Shown here: one piece after another, positions 34,120 through 43,389 of the stretch | Layout of the letters: each line of letters begins with the position of its first letter | Numbering within the stretch: position 1 is the first letter of the stretch | Assembly: GCA_020438445.1 (NCBI GenBank) | Contig: JAGQUO010000004.1 | Span: 1-51,454, forward strand | Source of the DNA: Solirubrobacterales bacterium | GTDB taxonomy: Bacteria > Actinomycetota > Thermoleophilia > Solirubrobacterales > 70-9 | Length of the DNA: 51,454 bases | Direction: 5' to 3' | Position numbers and translations under genes: made by a program | Notes under the pieces: model-generated | Database searches by the model: none | What the model was told of the DNA's origin: nothing | The model's input: the letters and a program-made list of their open reading frames with translations, nothing else

Positions 34120-34164
34120 TCGGATGCAGAAAACGACCACGACGTGGTCGAAATAAGCATCCGA
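34120..34164. terminator. Bipartite palindrome between rlmN and cyclophilin
   Basis: Outer stem TCGGATGC (34120-34127) with GCATCCGA (34157-34164); inner stem CGACCAC (34134-34140) with GTGGTCG (34144-34150); GAC loop. The two stems are separated by a 6x6 internal loop of AGAAAA and AAATAA, the most AT-rich bases in the neighbourhood. Probable bidirectional terminator or RNA-processing site. Confidence 0.55.
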
Positions 34165-34244
34165 GCTCGACGAGGGGCCCGGCCGGCCGATCAACCTCCC
34201 CTCTCCAGCCGAACCCACCTTCGCCGGCCGGCCGCCGGCCGCCG

Positions 34245-34700
34245 CTAGTCCAGCTCGATGCTGGTGATCACCTGGGGTTCGACCGGCCGGTCGCCGGGTC
34301 CCGTCTCGGTGCCCTCGATCGCGTCGACCGCCTCCATGCCGGAGACGACCCGCCCGAAGACCGTGTGCTTGCCGTCGAGCCAGGGCGCGGACTCGGTGGT
34401 GACGATGAAGAACTGGGAGCCGTTGGTGTTCGGCCCGGCGTTGGCCATGGCGAGCGCTCCCCGCTCGACCTTGTGCTGGTTGAACTCGTCCTCGAACGTG
34501 TAGCCGGGGCCACCGGTCCCGGTGCCCTCCGGGCAGCCGCCCTGAATCATGAAGTCGGCGATCACCCGGTGGAAGGTGAGGTCGTCGTAGAAGCCCTCGG
34601 AGGAGAGCTTGCGGAAGTTCTCGACCGTCTTCGGAGCGTCCTCGTCGTGGAGCTCGAGCTCGATCGGGCCGGCATTCGTGTGCATCGTGGCGCGTGACAT
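34245..34700 (-). CDS. Cyclophilin-type peptidyl-prolyl isomerase
   Basis: 151 residues, no signal peptide, so cytoplasmic. The catalytic-site segment [13 protein letters not shown] (arginine and phenylalanine of the active site), GSQFFI and the HTVFGRVV motif are as in PpiA/PpiB. It speeds cis-trans isomerisation of X-Pro bonds in folding proteins. TAGTGT at 34708-34713 lies seven bases before the ATG. It converges on rlmN across the two palindromes. Confidence 0.94.
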   Translation of the reverse strand: MSRATMHTNAGPIELELHDEDAPKTVENFRKLSSEGFYDDLTFHRVIADFMIQGGCPEGTGTGGPGYTFEDEFNQHKVERGALAMANAGPNTNGSQFFIVTTESAPWLDGKHTVFGRVVSGMEAVDAIEGTETGPGDRPVEPQVITSIELD

Positions 34701-34707
34701 GGGCCCA

Positions 34708-34713
34708 ACACTA
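34708..34713 (-). promoter_or_regulatory. -10 hexamer TAGTGT before cyclophilin gene
   Basis: TANNNT hexamer seven bases before the ATG at 34700 on the reverse strand. Confidence 0.5.
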
Positions 34714-34790
34714 GAGCAGGGGCGGAGGGCGTCCGCTCCCGTCGGTGGGCGCGACTTTTCGGCCTGTGCGATGTTGCAGCCCCAAGGGAC

Positions 34791-36335
34791 GTGTTCGCCG
34801 TACAGACATCGGGGGTCCTGCGCCGCTCGGCTGCGGTCGTGGCCGCCTGCCTCCTGGCGGGCCTGATCGTCGTGGCGGCCGGTGGATCGGACGCCGCGGC
34901 GAAGCCGAAGGCGGGGTCGAAGGCGCCGAACATCGTCGTCGTAATGACCGACGACCAGGCACGCTCGACGCTGTCGCCGGAGGCGATGCCGAACCTCTAC
35001 TCGCGGATGGTGGAGGAGGGGACCTCGTTCAGCGACTACGTGGTCACGACGCCGCTGTGCTGCCCCTCCCGGGCGGGCTTCCTGACCGGCCAGTACGGGC
35101 ACAACAACGGTGTCCTCGGGAACTTCTATCCGGACCTGAAGCAGAAGAAGCAGGTCCTGCCGGCCTGGTTGCAGCAGCGCGGGTACAAGACGGCGCACGT
35201 CGGCAAGTTCCTCAACAAGTACGAGGAGCAGGACAAGCCCCAGACCGTGGCCCCGGGCTGGGACCGGTGGTTCACGCAGCTGGAGAAACGCAAGTACTAC
35301 GACTGGAAGGCGTCGAAGAACGGGCGGATAGTCAGGTTCGGGGAGGAGGACTCCGACCACCTGACGACGGTCACGAACGAGTACGCCACCGACTGGGCGG
35401 GCCGGCTCGCGGCCAAGGACAAGCCCTTCTACCTCGAGGTCGACTACTACGCCCCGCACACCGGGCCGGGCCGCGACGACACCTGCAAGTCCGCGCCGAA
35501 GCCGGCACCGGAGGACGTCGGCAGGTTCGCGGCGACGCCGCTGCCGGATCCGCCCAGCTTCAACCAGCCCGACGTCAGCCAGATGCCCTCGTTCATCCGC
35601 GACCGTCCCCAGCTGACGCCGGAGCAGATCGACCAGGTGACCCAGCACTACCGCTGCTCGCTGGACTCGCTCTACGGCGTCGACCGCGGCATCGGCCAGA
35701 TCTTCGACGCGATCCAGGCCCAGGGCGAGCTCAACCGCACCGTCTTCGTCTTCACCTCCGACAACGGCTACTTCTACGGCGAGCACCGGATCCCGAAGGG
35801 AAAGCCGTACCCCTACGAGGAGAACATCCACATGCCGCTGACGATCCGGGTCCCGACGCGATACCGCGGCGGCGGGCCGGTCGTGCCGCAATCGGATGCA
35901 CCGAGCGCGAACATCGACATCGCACCGACCCTGCTCGAGCTCGCCGGCGCAAGCCCGTGTATCCGCAGCGACCGCTGCCGGACCCTCGACGGCCGGTCGC
36001 TCATGCCGGCGATCCTCGGGACCGGGGGCCTGCCCGAAACGCGCGGGATCGCGCTCGAGCGCTCGAACTGCGACTTCCGCGGGGTCCGCTGGGACCGGAA
36101 GCTCTACATCTCCTACTCGGCGGAGGGCACGACCGGCTGCGTCCCCGGCGAGGCGGAGATGTACGACGTCGGTGCCGATCCCTTCCAGCTCGACGACCTC
36201 CTGCCCACGCAGGAGGGAACGCCGAACGACGAGCTGCGTCGCAAGCTCGCCCGGAAGATGCGCCGCCTCGGGAGCTGCCAGGGGATCCGCCATCGCGACC
36301 CCGAGCCGCCCGCGGGCATCCACTTCTGCGAGTAG
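34791..36335 (+). CDS. Secreted type I sulfatase
   Basis: 514 residues from a GTG; other nearby starts are possible. A hydrophobic stretch at residues 14-31 followed by Ala/Lys-rich sequence is a signal peptide or anchor. The mature part opens [11 protein letters not shown] (metal aspartates) and has the formylglycine motif C-x-P-S-R with Cys90 as the residue to be oxidised, then LTGQ, GHVGKF-like and [12 protein letters not shown] segments, all as in arylsulfatases of family S1. Activity needs a formylglycine-generating enzyme, which is not in this window. It should cleave sulfate esters outside the cell. Confidence 0.9.
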   Translation: MFAVQTSGVLRRSAAVVAACLLAGLIVVAAGGSDAAAKPKAGSKAPNIVVVMTDDQARSTLSPEAMPNLYSRMVEEGTSFSDYVVTTPLCCPSRAGFLTGQYGHNNGVLGNFYPDLKQKKQVLPAWLQQRGYKTAHVGKFLNKYEEQDKPQTVAPGWDRWFTQLEKRKYYDWKASKNGRIVRFGEEDSDHLTTVTNEYATDWAGRLAAKDKPFYLEVDYYAPHTGPGRDDTCKSAPKPAPEDVGRFAATPLPDPPSFNQPDVSQMPSFIRDRPQLTPEQIDQVTQHYRCSLDSLYGVDRGIGQIFDAIQAQGELNRTVFVFTSDNGYFYGEHRIPKGKPYPYEENIHMPLTIRVPTRYRGGGPVVPQSDAPSANIDIAPTLLELAGASPCIRSDRCRTLDGRSLMPAILGTGGLPETRGIALERSNCDFRGVRWDRKLYISYSAEGTTGCVPGEAEMYDVGADPFQLDDLLPTQEGTPNDELRRKLARKMRRLGSCQGIRHRDPEPPAGIHFCE

Positions 36336-36366
36336 CCGAACCGGCACGCGGCGAGCCGGGCTCGGT

Positions 36367-36372
36367 TAGGCT
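36367..36372 (+). promoter_or_regulatory. -10 hexamer TAGGCT before subtilase gene
   Basis: TANNNT hexamer nine bases before the TTG at 36382; supports that start. Confidence 0.5.
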
Positions 36373-36381
36373 GCGACCGCC

Positions 36382-39300
36382 TTGGGAGAGGGAGGATCGA
36401 TCGGCAGCCCGGCCGGCCGCGCGCTGCGCGCCGTCGGTTCGCTGCTCGCCGCCCTGCTCGTCTTCCTGCTGGCGGCGGCCGTCGCCGATGCCGAGTTCCC
36501 CTACAGCCGCAACGCGTCTCCGAGCGGCTACGACGACCTCTACCTGAACGCCGGCCAGGTCCCCGCCGATCTCGGCGGCAACACCTTCAAGTTCGCGGCT
36601 ACGCCCGATCCCGCCAACGCGAACATCAACTCCGACCCGGTCGAGCTCGGCGGCGTCCGCGGTGCCCATGTCGTCGATGCCGACGCCGCGGTCCAGACCG
36701 CTTTCCGCACGACGACGGGGCGGCCCGACGTGACGATCGCGATCCTCGACTCGGGGATCAAGTGGAACAGCGCCGGGGACATGAACGACCTCCGTCGGAA
36801 GACGAGGATCAGCACCGGGGAGGCGCCGAAGCCGCGCAACGACGGACTGGCGACGCCGAACGAGGCGGGTGAGGATTGCAGTGGCTCCGGTCCCTACGTG
36901 AACGCCGGCGACTGGGACCTGAACGGCGACGGCGTCTTCAACCTCATCGACTACTCCTGCGACGACCGGGTCCGGGCGGACACCCCCAAGGGCGTCGGGC
37001 CGCCCGGGATGTTCGAGCCGAGGACCTGATCCTCGACCCCGCCTTCAGCGACGGCGTCGACGACGACGGCAACGGCTACGTCGACGACCTCGTCGGCTGG
37101 GACTTCCTCGATGACGACAACGACCCGTTCGACGACGTCCAGTACGGCCACGGAACCGGTGAGGCGAAGGACTCGACGGCCGAAGCGGACAACGGGGGGG
37201 AGGTCGGCTCCTGTCCGAACTGCATGGGCGTCTACCTGCGGGTCGGCGACAGCTTCGTCGCCGATGTCAACCGGTTCGGCGCCGCCGTCACCTACGCGAC
37301 CGACAACGACGTCCAGATCGTCCAGGAGGCGCTCGGCACCCTCAACAACTCGAGCCTCGCCCGGGAGGCGGTGGACTACGCCTATCGCCACGGCGTCACG
37401 GTGATGGCCTCCGCCGCCGACGAAGCCGCCCAGCACAACAACTGGCCGTCGAGCCTGCCGCACGTGATCGTCGCCAACTCGGTGACCGACGGCGACGCCG
37501 GCGTCCCGGACAAGTCCTACCTCGCGTTCAACGGCTGTACGAACTTCGGCGCGAAGATCACGATCGCGATCCCGAGCACGGCCTGCTCCTCGAACGCGGT
37601 CGGCCTCGCCGCCGGCTTCGCCGGACTGATCTACAGCGCCGCCCTGAACGCCGAGGAGGCCGGTGCGCTCGACCCCTATCCGGACGAGTCGAAGTGCCGG
37701 CTCGTGAGCGGCGATCGATGCCCGATCACCCCGAACGAGATCAAGCAGCTGATGGCGTCAGGGACCGTCGACGGCACGCCGCAGGCCGACGACGTCGATT
37801 TCGCCGGGTCGCCGGCGGGCTCGGGGAACGAGCCGTCGTGCTCGCCGGTCCCGCTCCCGGACTGCACCAGCCCCTATGGGCCCGGGGGAGCCCTGCGCGA
37901 TCAGGTGAACGCGAACCGCGAGGTCCTCGGGGCGCCCGTCCCCTCCACCAGCTACCCGGCGCGGAAGGGCTTCGACCAGTTCTACGGATACGGCAGGGCG
38001 AACATGAACCGGGCGGTCAAGGCCGTCGTCGACGACCCGGCGAGCCCGAGCGCGGCCGAGCTGCCTCCGGAGGCCGACATCACCGCACCGGGATGGTTCG
38101 CGGAGATCGATCCCTCGCAGCCAGGCCTCGACGTCTCCGGAACGGTCTTCGCCCGCGGCGAGCCCTATCGCTGCGAGCTCCTCGTGGCACCCGGCCAGTA
38201 CCCGAACAACGCGCTGGCGACCGATCCGTCGCCCGGCGACTTCGCGGCCGCCGGTAACGGGTGGTGCGACGGCTCCACGGTCCACGGCGCGGCGGCGGCG
38301 GCGAGCGCACACGACGGAGTCCTCGGCTCCATCGACCTCGCCGAGCTGCGAGAGCGCTTCCCGGCCGGGACCGACTTCACCGGGCCGCTCCCGACCGCAT
38401 CCGCCGCGACCGGCAACGGCCGCCCGTTCTTCGCCCCGCACGCCTTCACCGTCAAGGTCGTCGTCTCGCCGACGACGGGCACGCCGCGGACCGGGGAGGA
38501 CCAGCGCACGGCCTGGCTGCACCGCGACGCCGACCTGTTGCCCGGGTTCCCGCGGGCGATCCGGGCCGGCGCATCCGTCGGCGGGCCCGCCGACGTGCCG
38601 ACGGCGGACGGAGCCTCCTCGCCCGCCTTCGCCGATCTCGACGGCGACAATCGCAACGAGCTCGTCCTCGCCGACTCGGACGGGTTCGTCCACGCGATCG
38701 GTCCCGACGGCGACGAGCTGCCGGGCTGGCCGGTCCGCGGCGACGAGCCCGGCTTCGTTGCGGCCCACGAATCCTCGCCCGCCTACTCCGACGGCGTCGG
38801 CACCGATCTCGGGGGCGCAATCCTCGGCGCGGTCGCGGTCGGCGACGCCGACGGCGACGGGGTGCCGGAGGTCTATGCCGCCGACGCCGAGGGCAAGCTC
38901 TACGGCTGGTCGGCGGACGGGTCGAGGGTGTTCACCGAGGAGTCGAACCCCGACTGGTCCGGACGTCCCCTCGAGCCCTTCGTCAACGTCCGCCAGGGCA
39001 AGACGAACCGGACCCAGCACGGGTTCTTCGGCGCTCCCGTACTCGCCGACCTCGACGGTGACGGCGATCAGGAGATCATCGCGGCGGCGATGGACCGCCA
39101 CGTCTACGCGTGGGAGGCCGACGATGCCGACCCGGCGAATCCGGGCGGCGCGCCCGATGCGCCCGGCTACCCGATCCTGGTCGTCGATCCCGCGAAGGTC
39201 GACTCGGTCGATCCCGCCACCCACGCCGTCAGCTTCGCGGGAGACGCCGGCTCCTTCATGCAGGGAGCGATCATCGACACGCCCGCCGTCGGCGACATCA

Positions 39301-40925
39301 ACGGCGACGGGCGTCCGGAGGTCGTCGTCGGCACCAACGAGGAATACGACGAGGCGCTCAACCTCGGCAACCCCGGAGGGCTCGGCATCCTGATCGGCGC
39401 CGGGTTGGTCGATCCGGGTAACTCGAGGATCTACGCGCTGGAGGCGCACGGAGGCGCCGACGCCGACCCGCTGCCCACCGACGCGCTGGTGCCCGGATGG
39501 CCCTTCCACACCGGGATGCTCCTTACCGAGACGCTGCCGATCGTCGGCGAGGGAACCGCCGGTCCTCCAGTGATCGGCCCGGTCGACTGTCCCAGCGGCG
39601 GCGCCGGCGCGAAGGTCGGCACCGCGACGGCCGCCGGCCCCGCCTACGTCCTCAACGGCGACGGCACCTCCTGTTACGGGGCGTCGGCAGGCGCGGCGAA
39701 CGGCCTCGCCGCCGACTTCGGCGGCGCGCACGCCACGGACTCCCCGCTGATCCCCGCCTTGGGCAATCCCGCATTCGGCGCCGCGGGGGGCGCGAGCGCC
39801 GATGCACCGGCGTTCGTGATGGGTGCGATCGGCCTGTTCAAGGCGCTTGACCTCCAGCTCGTCGACTACCAGAGCGGCCAGGACCTGCTCGGCGTCTGGA
39901 ATCCCGCGAGCGGCCAGTTCCGCTCGGGCTTCCCCGCCACGGTCAACGACCTCCAGCTCCTCACCGGGCCCGCCGTCGCCGACATCGACGGCGACCAGGG
40001 CGAGGAGGTTCTGACGGGCAGCTCCAGCCAAGACCTCGTCGCCTACGGCGCCGACGGCACCCCGGCCTCCGGCTGGCCGAAGCTGACTACGGACTGGACG
40101 GTGGCCACGCCGCTGATCGGGAGCTTCGGGACCGACGACACCGACCAGGGCGCGGGCAAGGTGGTGGTCGGGATCACCAGGTCCGGGTACATCCACGCCT
40201 ACTCGACCGGCGCACCGGCCTGCTCGCCGTCTTCGTCGCCGCGGTTCCACCACGACAACGCGAACTCGGGCGACTACACGCGCGATGCGGTGCTTCCCGG
40301 GGCGCCGACGTCGATCAAGGTGAAGAACGGTGAGATCAGCTTCCGGGCGCCGGGCGACGATCTGCTCTGCGGCACCACCGACCACTACGAGCTCGCCACC
40401 GCCAAGCAGGCGATCGACGAGGAGTCCTTCGCCGCCGCGAAGCCCCTGGCAGGGGCGCCGAGCCCGAAGGCGCCGGGCGGGAAGCAGAAGCTCGAGGTGC
40501 CGAAGAAGTCGAAGGGCTGGGTGGCCGTCCGCGCCGTCGACGAGCAGGGCAACGTCGGTCGGGTGGCGACGGTGAAGGCGAAGGCGCCCGCGCCGGGCGC
40601 CGGGCGGTGCAGTGTCGCGATCCACGGTACGAAGCGGGCCGACAGAATCCGCGGCACCCGCGCCGGCGAGCGCATCGACGGCCGCGGGGGCAAGGACCGG
40701 CTAGACGGGCGCGGGGGCAAGGACTGCGTCCGCGGCGGCAAACGGGCCGACCGCCTGAAGGGCGGTCCGAACAAGGACGAGATCAACGGCGGCCGCGGCC
40801 GGGACCGGATCGCTGCCCGCGACGGCAAGCGCGATGAGATCTCCTGCGGCCCCGGCCGCGACACCGTGATCGCCGACCGCAGGGACCGCGTCTCCCGCAA
40901 TTGCGAGCAGGTCCGCACCCGCTGA
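36382..40925 (+). pseudogene. Very large secreted subtilisin-like protease, interrupted by one-base frameshift
   Basis: Two overlapping frames make one protein of about 1,510 residues. The first (TTG 36382 to 37029) has a signal peptide (SLLAALLVFLLAAAVADA) and the catalytic Asp in AILDSG. It ends after FEPRT, while the next frame continues EDLILDPAFSDG at 37020; one base added near 37018, restoring a GAGCCCGAGGAC-like context, would join them. The second frame has the His in YGHGTG and a Ser in the ACSSNA equivalent of GTSxA; the oxyanion Asn position appears to be Asp (ASAADE). Then follow FG-GAP/VCBS-type repeats (DLDGDNRNE, DADGDGVPE, DLDGDGDQE, DINGDGRPE) and a degenerate RTX-like tail. 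Either a true mutation or a sequencing error. Confidence 0.82.
40626..40922 (+). repeat. Degenerate RTX-like glycine/aspartate repeats coding the subtilase tail
   Basis: The last 99 codons encode repeats of the form D-R-I-x-G-x-x-G and G-G-x-x-x-D (RADRIRGTRAGERIDGRGG, KDRLDGRGGKD, RADRLKGG, GRGRDRIAA, GPGRDTVIAD). They resemble calcium-binding RTX nonapeptides but with arginine and lysine replacing many small residues. The same type of tail is common on secreted proteins of Thermoleophilia. Confidence 0.65.
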
Positions 40926-40968
40926 GCGGGCTCGTATCCGCGGTTCGACGGCGCGGCTCGCGCGAGGT

Positions 40969-41001
40969 TGCAGAAACGTGCCCTCACATGACGTTTCTGC
41001 A
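40969..41001. terminator. Hairpin between subtilase and MBL genes
   Basis: TGCAGAAACGT (40969-40979) pairs perfectly with ACGTTTCTGCA (40991-41001) around an 11-base loop. It lies between convergent genes and probably terminates both. The remainder of the 197-base gap shows no gene. Confidence 0.55.
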
Positions 41002-41122
41002 GGTTCACTGACGAATCCGGCGCGGGCGGGAGCAGCCGAACCAAGGAAGAGGGTCGCGAAAGCGGCCGTTCGGGCCGTGAGCGGTCCGATGACGGCGAGT
41101 CGGCGCCTCCCGCGCCGCCGGA

Positions 41123-41854
41123 TCAGCCGCGGTTCGCGGCCTGCTCGAGCAGCATCCGCATCGTCGCCGGTGCGGCTGCCATCGGCTCGGAGTGGCCGGC
41201 GGCTACGAGGCGCGGCTCGAGCGCCGCGAGCTTCCGCAGGCTCTCGATCGCCTGATGGTGGTCCTGGTTGAAGACGCGGTTCGGGACGTTCGCCCAGTCG
41301 ACCGGCTTGAACTTCATCGAGTCGACGAAGTAGGTGGTGTCGCTGACGATCGCGACGCGGTCGCTCTCGCGCCAGAGGCCGATCAGGCCCGGTGCGTGGC
41401 CGGGGAAGTGCTTGACGACGAAGCCGGCGATCTCGTCGCCCTCGGTGACCGTGTCGTCGACCTCGGCCGGACCGCCGTCCCAGTGCCGGAGCAGCGTCGG
41501 GTAGACCGCACGCGGAAACCGGTAGGGGATGCGATCGAGATCGAAGTAGTGCCAGCCGCCGTCGCCCTCGACGTCGGCGCGCTCGTCGACGTGACAGATG
41601 ACCGGCGCTCCCAGGCTCGCCGCGATGCCGCGGTGATCGGCGTGGCCGTGACCGAGCACCAGGCGCTTGATCGGCCCGAACCGCTCCGCCGCTTCGCGGA
41701 CACCGGCGGTCATCGCCGCCGTCCCGCCGTCGAAGATCGTGACGCCGTCGTCCTCGGGCAGGAGGTAGACGTTCATCCCGTGCTTGAGATCGCCGGCGTG
41801 GCGCCAGACGCCCGGCGCGATCTCCTCGGTGATCGGCTTCAGCGGGTTGGCCAT
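41123..41854 (-). CDS. MBL-fold metallo-hydrolase
   Basis: 243 residues from ATG 41854. Motifs GHGHADHRG, FPGHAPGLIG, VSDTTYF and AAGHSEP give a complete superfamily metal site, with a first histidine box starting GHG instead of the usual THx. I preferred ATG 41854 to the GTG at 41863 because a TAGGGT hexamer (41862-41867) overlaps that GTG and lies seven bases before the ATG. The substrate is unknown. It is divergent from the microprotein-tadA unit. Confidence 0.88.
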   Translation of the reverse strand: MANPLKPITEEIAPGVWRHAGDLKHGMNVYLLPEDDGVTIFDGGTAAMTAGVREAAERFGPIKRLVLGHGHADHRGIAASLGAPVICHVDERADVEGDGGWHYFDLDRIPYRFPRAVYPTLLRHWDGGPAEVDDTVTEGDEIAGFVVKHFPGHAPGLIGLWRESDRVAIVSDTTYFVDSMKFKPVDWANVPNRVFNQDHHQAIESLRKLAALEPRLVAAGHSEPMAAAPATMRMLLEQAANRG

Positions 41855-41861
41855 CGCGGTC

Positions 41862-41867
41862 ACCCTA
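41862..41867 (-). promoter_or_regulatory. -10 hexamer TAGGGT, left half of back-to-back promoter
   Basis: Seven bases before ATG 41854 on the reverse strand; only six bases from the opposing hexamer at 41874-41879. Confidence 0.5.
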
Positions 41868-41873
41868 AAGCCT

Positions 41874-41879
41874 TAGGCT
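41874..41879 (+). promoter_or_regulatory. -10 hexamer TAGGCT, right half of back-to-back promoter
   Basis: Seven bases before ATG 41887. The two hexamers and the CCTAAAGCCTTAGG sequence joining them are nearly palindromic. Confidence 0.5.
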
Positions 41880-41886
41880 TGCGGAC

Positions 41887-41973
41887 ATGCCCCGCACGTG
41901 GACCGTGGCGATGGTCATCCTCGTCATCTGCCTGATCGCCTCGATCGTGATCGGGGCGACCAAGCTCTGGTGA
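41887..41973 (+). CDS. 28-residue single-membrane-segment microprotein
   Basis: ATG 41887 to TGA 41973. The peptide has a short basic start (MPRTWT), an unbroken hydrophobic helix of about 20 residues (VAMVILVICLIASIVIGA) and a TKLW end, the layout of a one-pass inner-membrane protein with the N-terminus inside. TAGGCT lies seven bases upstream. Its stop overlaps the tadA start as GTGA (41970-41973), so its translation is coupled to tadA. I know of no family for it; evidence is promoter, composition and coupling. Confidence 0.6.
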   Translation: MPRTWTVAMVILVICLIASIVIGATKLW

Positions 41974-42416
41974 ACGACGAGGAGCTCATGCGGCTGGCCG
42001 TGGCGGCAGCCACATCCGCGCCCGAGCACGACGACGTTCCGATCGGTGCCGTCCTCGCCCGCGACGGCGAGCCGCTCGCGACGGCGGCGAACGAGCGTGA
42101 GCTGCGGCGCGACCCGACCGCGCACGCGGAGATCCTCGTGATCCGCGAGGGTGCGGAGCTGCTCGGCGGCTGGCGGCTGCCGGACACGACCCTCTACGTG
42201 ACGCTGGAGCCGTGCGCGATGTGCGCCGGGGCGGTCGTCCTCGCCCGCGTCCCCCGCGTCGTCTACGCAGCACCGGACCCGAAGGCTGGTGCCGCCGGCT
42301 CCGTCCTGGACGTCCTCGGCGAGCCGAGGCTCAACCACCGGCCGGAGCTCCTCGGCGGGGTCCTCGCCGAGGAGGCGGGGGAGCTCCTGCGCGGGTTCTT
42401 CCGCTCGCGGCGCTGA
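41970..42416 (+). CDS. tadA: tRNA-specific adenosine deaminase TadA
   Basis: 148 residues from a GTG that overlaps the microprotein stop. The cytidine/deoxycytidylate deaminase zinc site is complete: HAE (His52, Glu54) and PCAMC (Cys82, Cys85). VPIGAVLARDGE and the C-terminal LLRGFFRSRR are typical of TadA, which converts adenosine 34 to inosine in tRNA-Arg(ACG); a guanine deaminase is a less likely alternative because of length and C-terminus. Two bases separate its stop from that of the convergent kinase gene. Confidence 0.9.
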   Translation: MNDEELMRLAVAAATSAPEHDDVPIGAVLARDGEPLATAANERELRRDPTAHAEILVIREGAELLGGWRLPDTTLYVTLEPCAMCAGAVVLARVPRVVYAAPDPKAGAAGSVLDVLGEPRLNHRPELLGGVLAEEAGELLRGFFRSRR

Positions 42417-42417
42417 C

Positions 42418-43308
42418 TCAGTCCCCGGCGCCGCGGAGGGCGAGCCGCCCGCCGCCCGCGTCGAGCGCCGGCAGGTAGATCGAGATCGTGGTGCCGGCGC
42501 CCGGGATCGAGTTGATCCGCAGATCGCCTCCCGCCCTGCGGGCGATCGAAGCGGCACCCGCGAGCCCGAGACCGCCGCCGCGGTCTTCCTTGGTCGAGAA
42601 GTAGGGCTCGAGCGCTCTGCTCGCGACCTCCGGGCTCATCCCACAGCCCGTGTCTCCGAAGGTGATCCGCACGTGCAGGCCGGTTCCGAGCCGCGCGTCC
42701 CCGGGAGGGACCGGCACGAGCGCGGTGCGGATCGTCACCGCGCCGCCGTCCGGCATCGCGTCGCGTGAGTTGGCGGCGAGGTTGAGGAGGGTGCGCTCGA
42801 GGTCGGCGGCCGCGATCCCGACCCGCGGCAGCACCCCGTCGGAGCGCAGCTCCAGCCGGATGCCGGCGCCGAGTGCCCGCTCGATCAGCTTCAGCGACCC
42901 CCGGATGGCTTCGTCGACCGCGACGGCCGGCCCGCCTGCGGTGTCCCGCCCGGTCGCGACCGCACGCTCATCCGCGATCAGCCCCCGGGTCAGCTCGGCG
43001 CCGCGCAGCGCCGCCTCGCGGATCTCCTCCGCCCGCGTGCGCTGCTCCCCGTCGGCCGCGCCGGCGATCTCCCCGGCGCAGACCAGGATCACCGAGAGCA
43101 GGTTGTTGAAGTCGTGCGCGACGCTCGCGGTCCTGCGGCCGAGCTCCTCCAGCTCGGCGGCGCTCGGCGCCCGCTGCGGCTTCGCCCGCTCCGGGAGCAC
43201 CACCGGCGGCGAGCTCGCGAATCCCGTCACCGGCTCCCAGGGCAGTCCTCCGGCGAAGCGCCGGTCGGGCATCCGGTGGGGGATCTCAGCTGTCGCTTCC
43301 TCGGTCAT
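42418..43308 (-). CDS. Soluble orphan sensor histidine kinase
   Basis: 296 residues. The H-box is RRTASVAHDFNNLLSVI (His65), N-box NLAANSRDAM, G1 DTGCGM, and G2 GGGLGLAGAASIARRAGG, so the kinase core is complete and of the HATPase type found in PAS-linked bacterial kinases. Only 50 residues of Pro/Arg-rich sequence precede the dimerisation helix; there is no membrane segment and no PAS or GAF domain. No response regulator is adjacent. The sensor input must come from a partner protein or be absent. ATG 43308 was chosen from the ATG positions before the conserved core. Confidence 0.85.
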   Translation of the reverse strand: MTEEATAEIPHRMPDRRFAGGLPWEPVTGFASSPPVVLPERAKPQRAPSAAELEELGRRTASVAHDFNNLLSVILVCAGEIAGAADGEQRTRAEEIREAALRGAELTRGLIADERAVATGRDTAGGPAVAVDEAIRGSLKLIERALGAGIRLELRSDGVLPRVGIAAADLERTLLNLAANSRDAMPDGGAVTIRTALVPVPPGDARLGTGLHVRITFGDTGCGMSPEVASRALEPYFSTKEDRGGGLGLAGAASIARRAGGDLRINSIPGAGTTISIYLPALDAGGGRLALRGAGD

Positions 43309-43389
43309 GGTCGGCGCGCACACGGCGCACTGGCTAGTTCGCCGTATTCGACCCACTCCCTGCGCCCCCCTCACCCAGCGCCCGGGGAG

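Noticed and set aside
33970-34244. Possible small gene after rlmN (frame beginning MARRRRYRL near 33990)
   Set aside because: Composition is Arg-rich without structure, the frame crosses both palindromes and continues antisense through the cyclophilin gene; no start signal.
40978-41271. 97-residue forward frame after the subtilase
   Set aside because: It overlaps the hairpin and is antisense to the MBL gene; low-complexity Arg/Ala/Ser sequence typical of shadow frames in GC-rich DNA.
41863-41863. GTG start at 41863 for the MBL gene
   Set aside because: The codon overlaps the TAGGGT hexamer that would serve the gene; ATG 41854 is nine bases downstream and fits the leaderless pattern.
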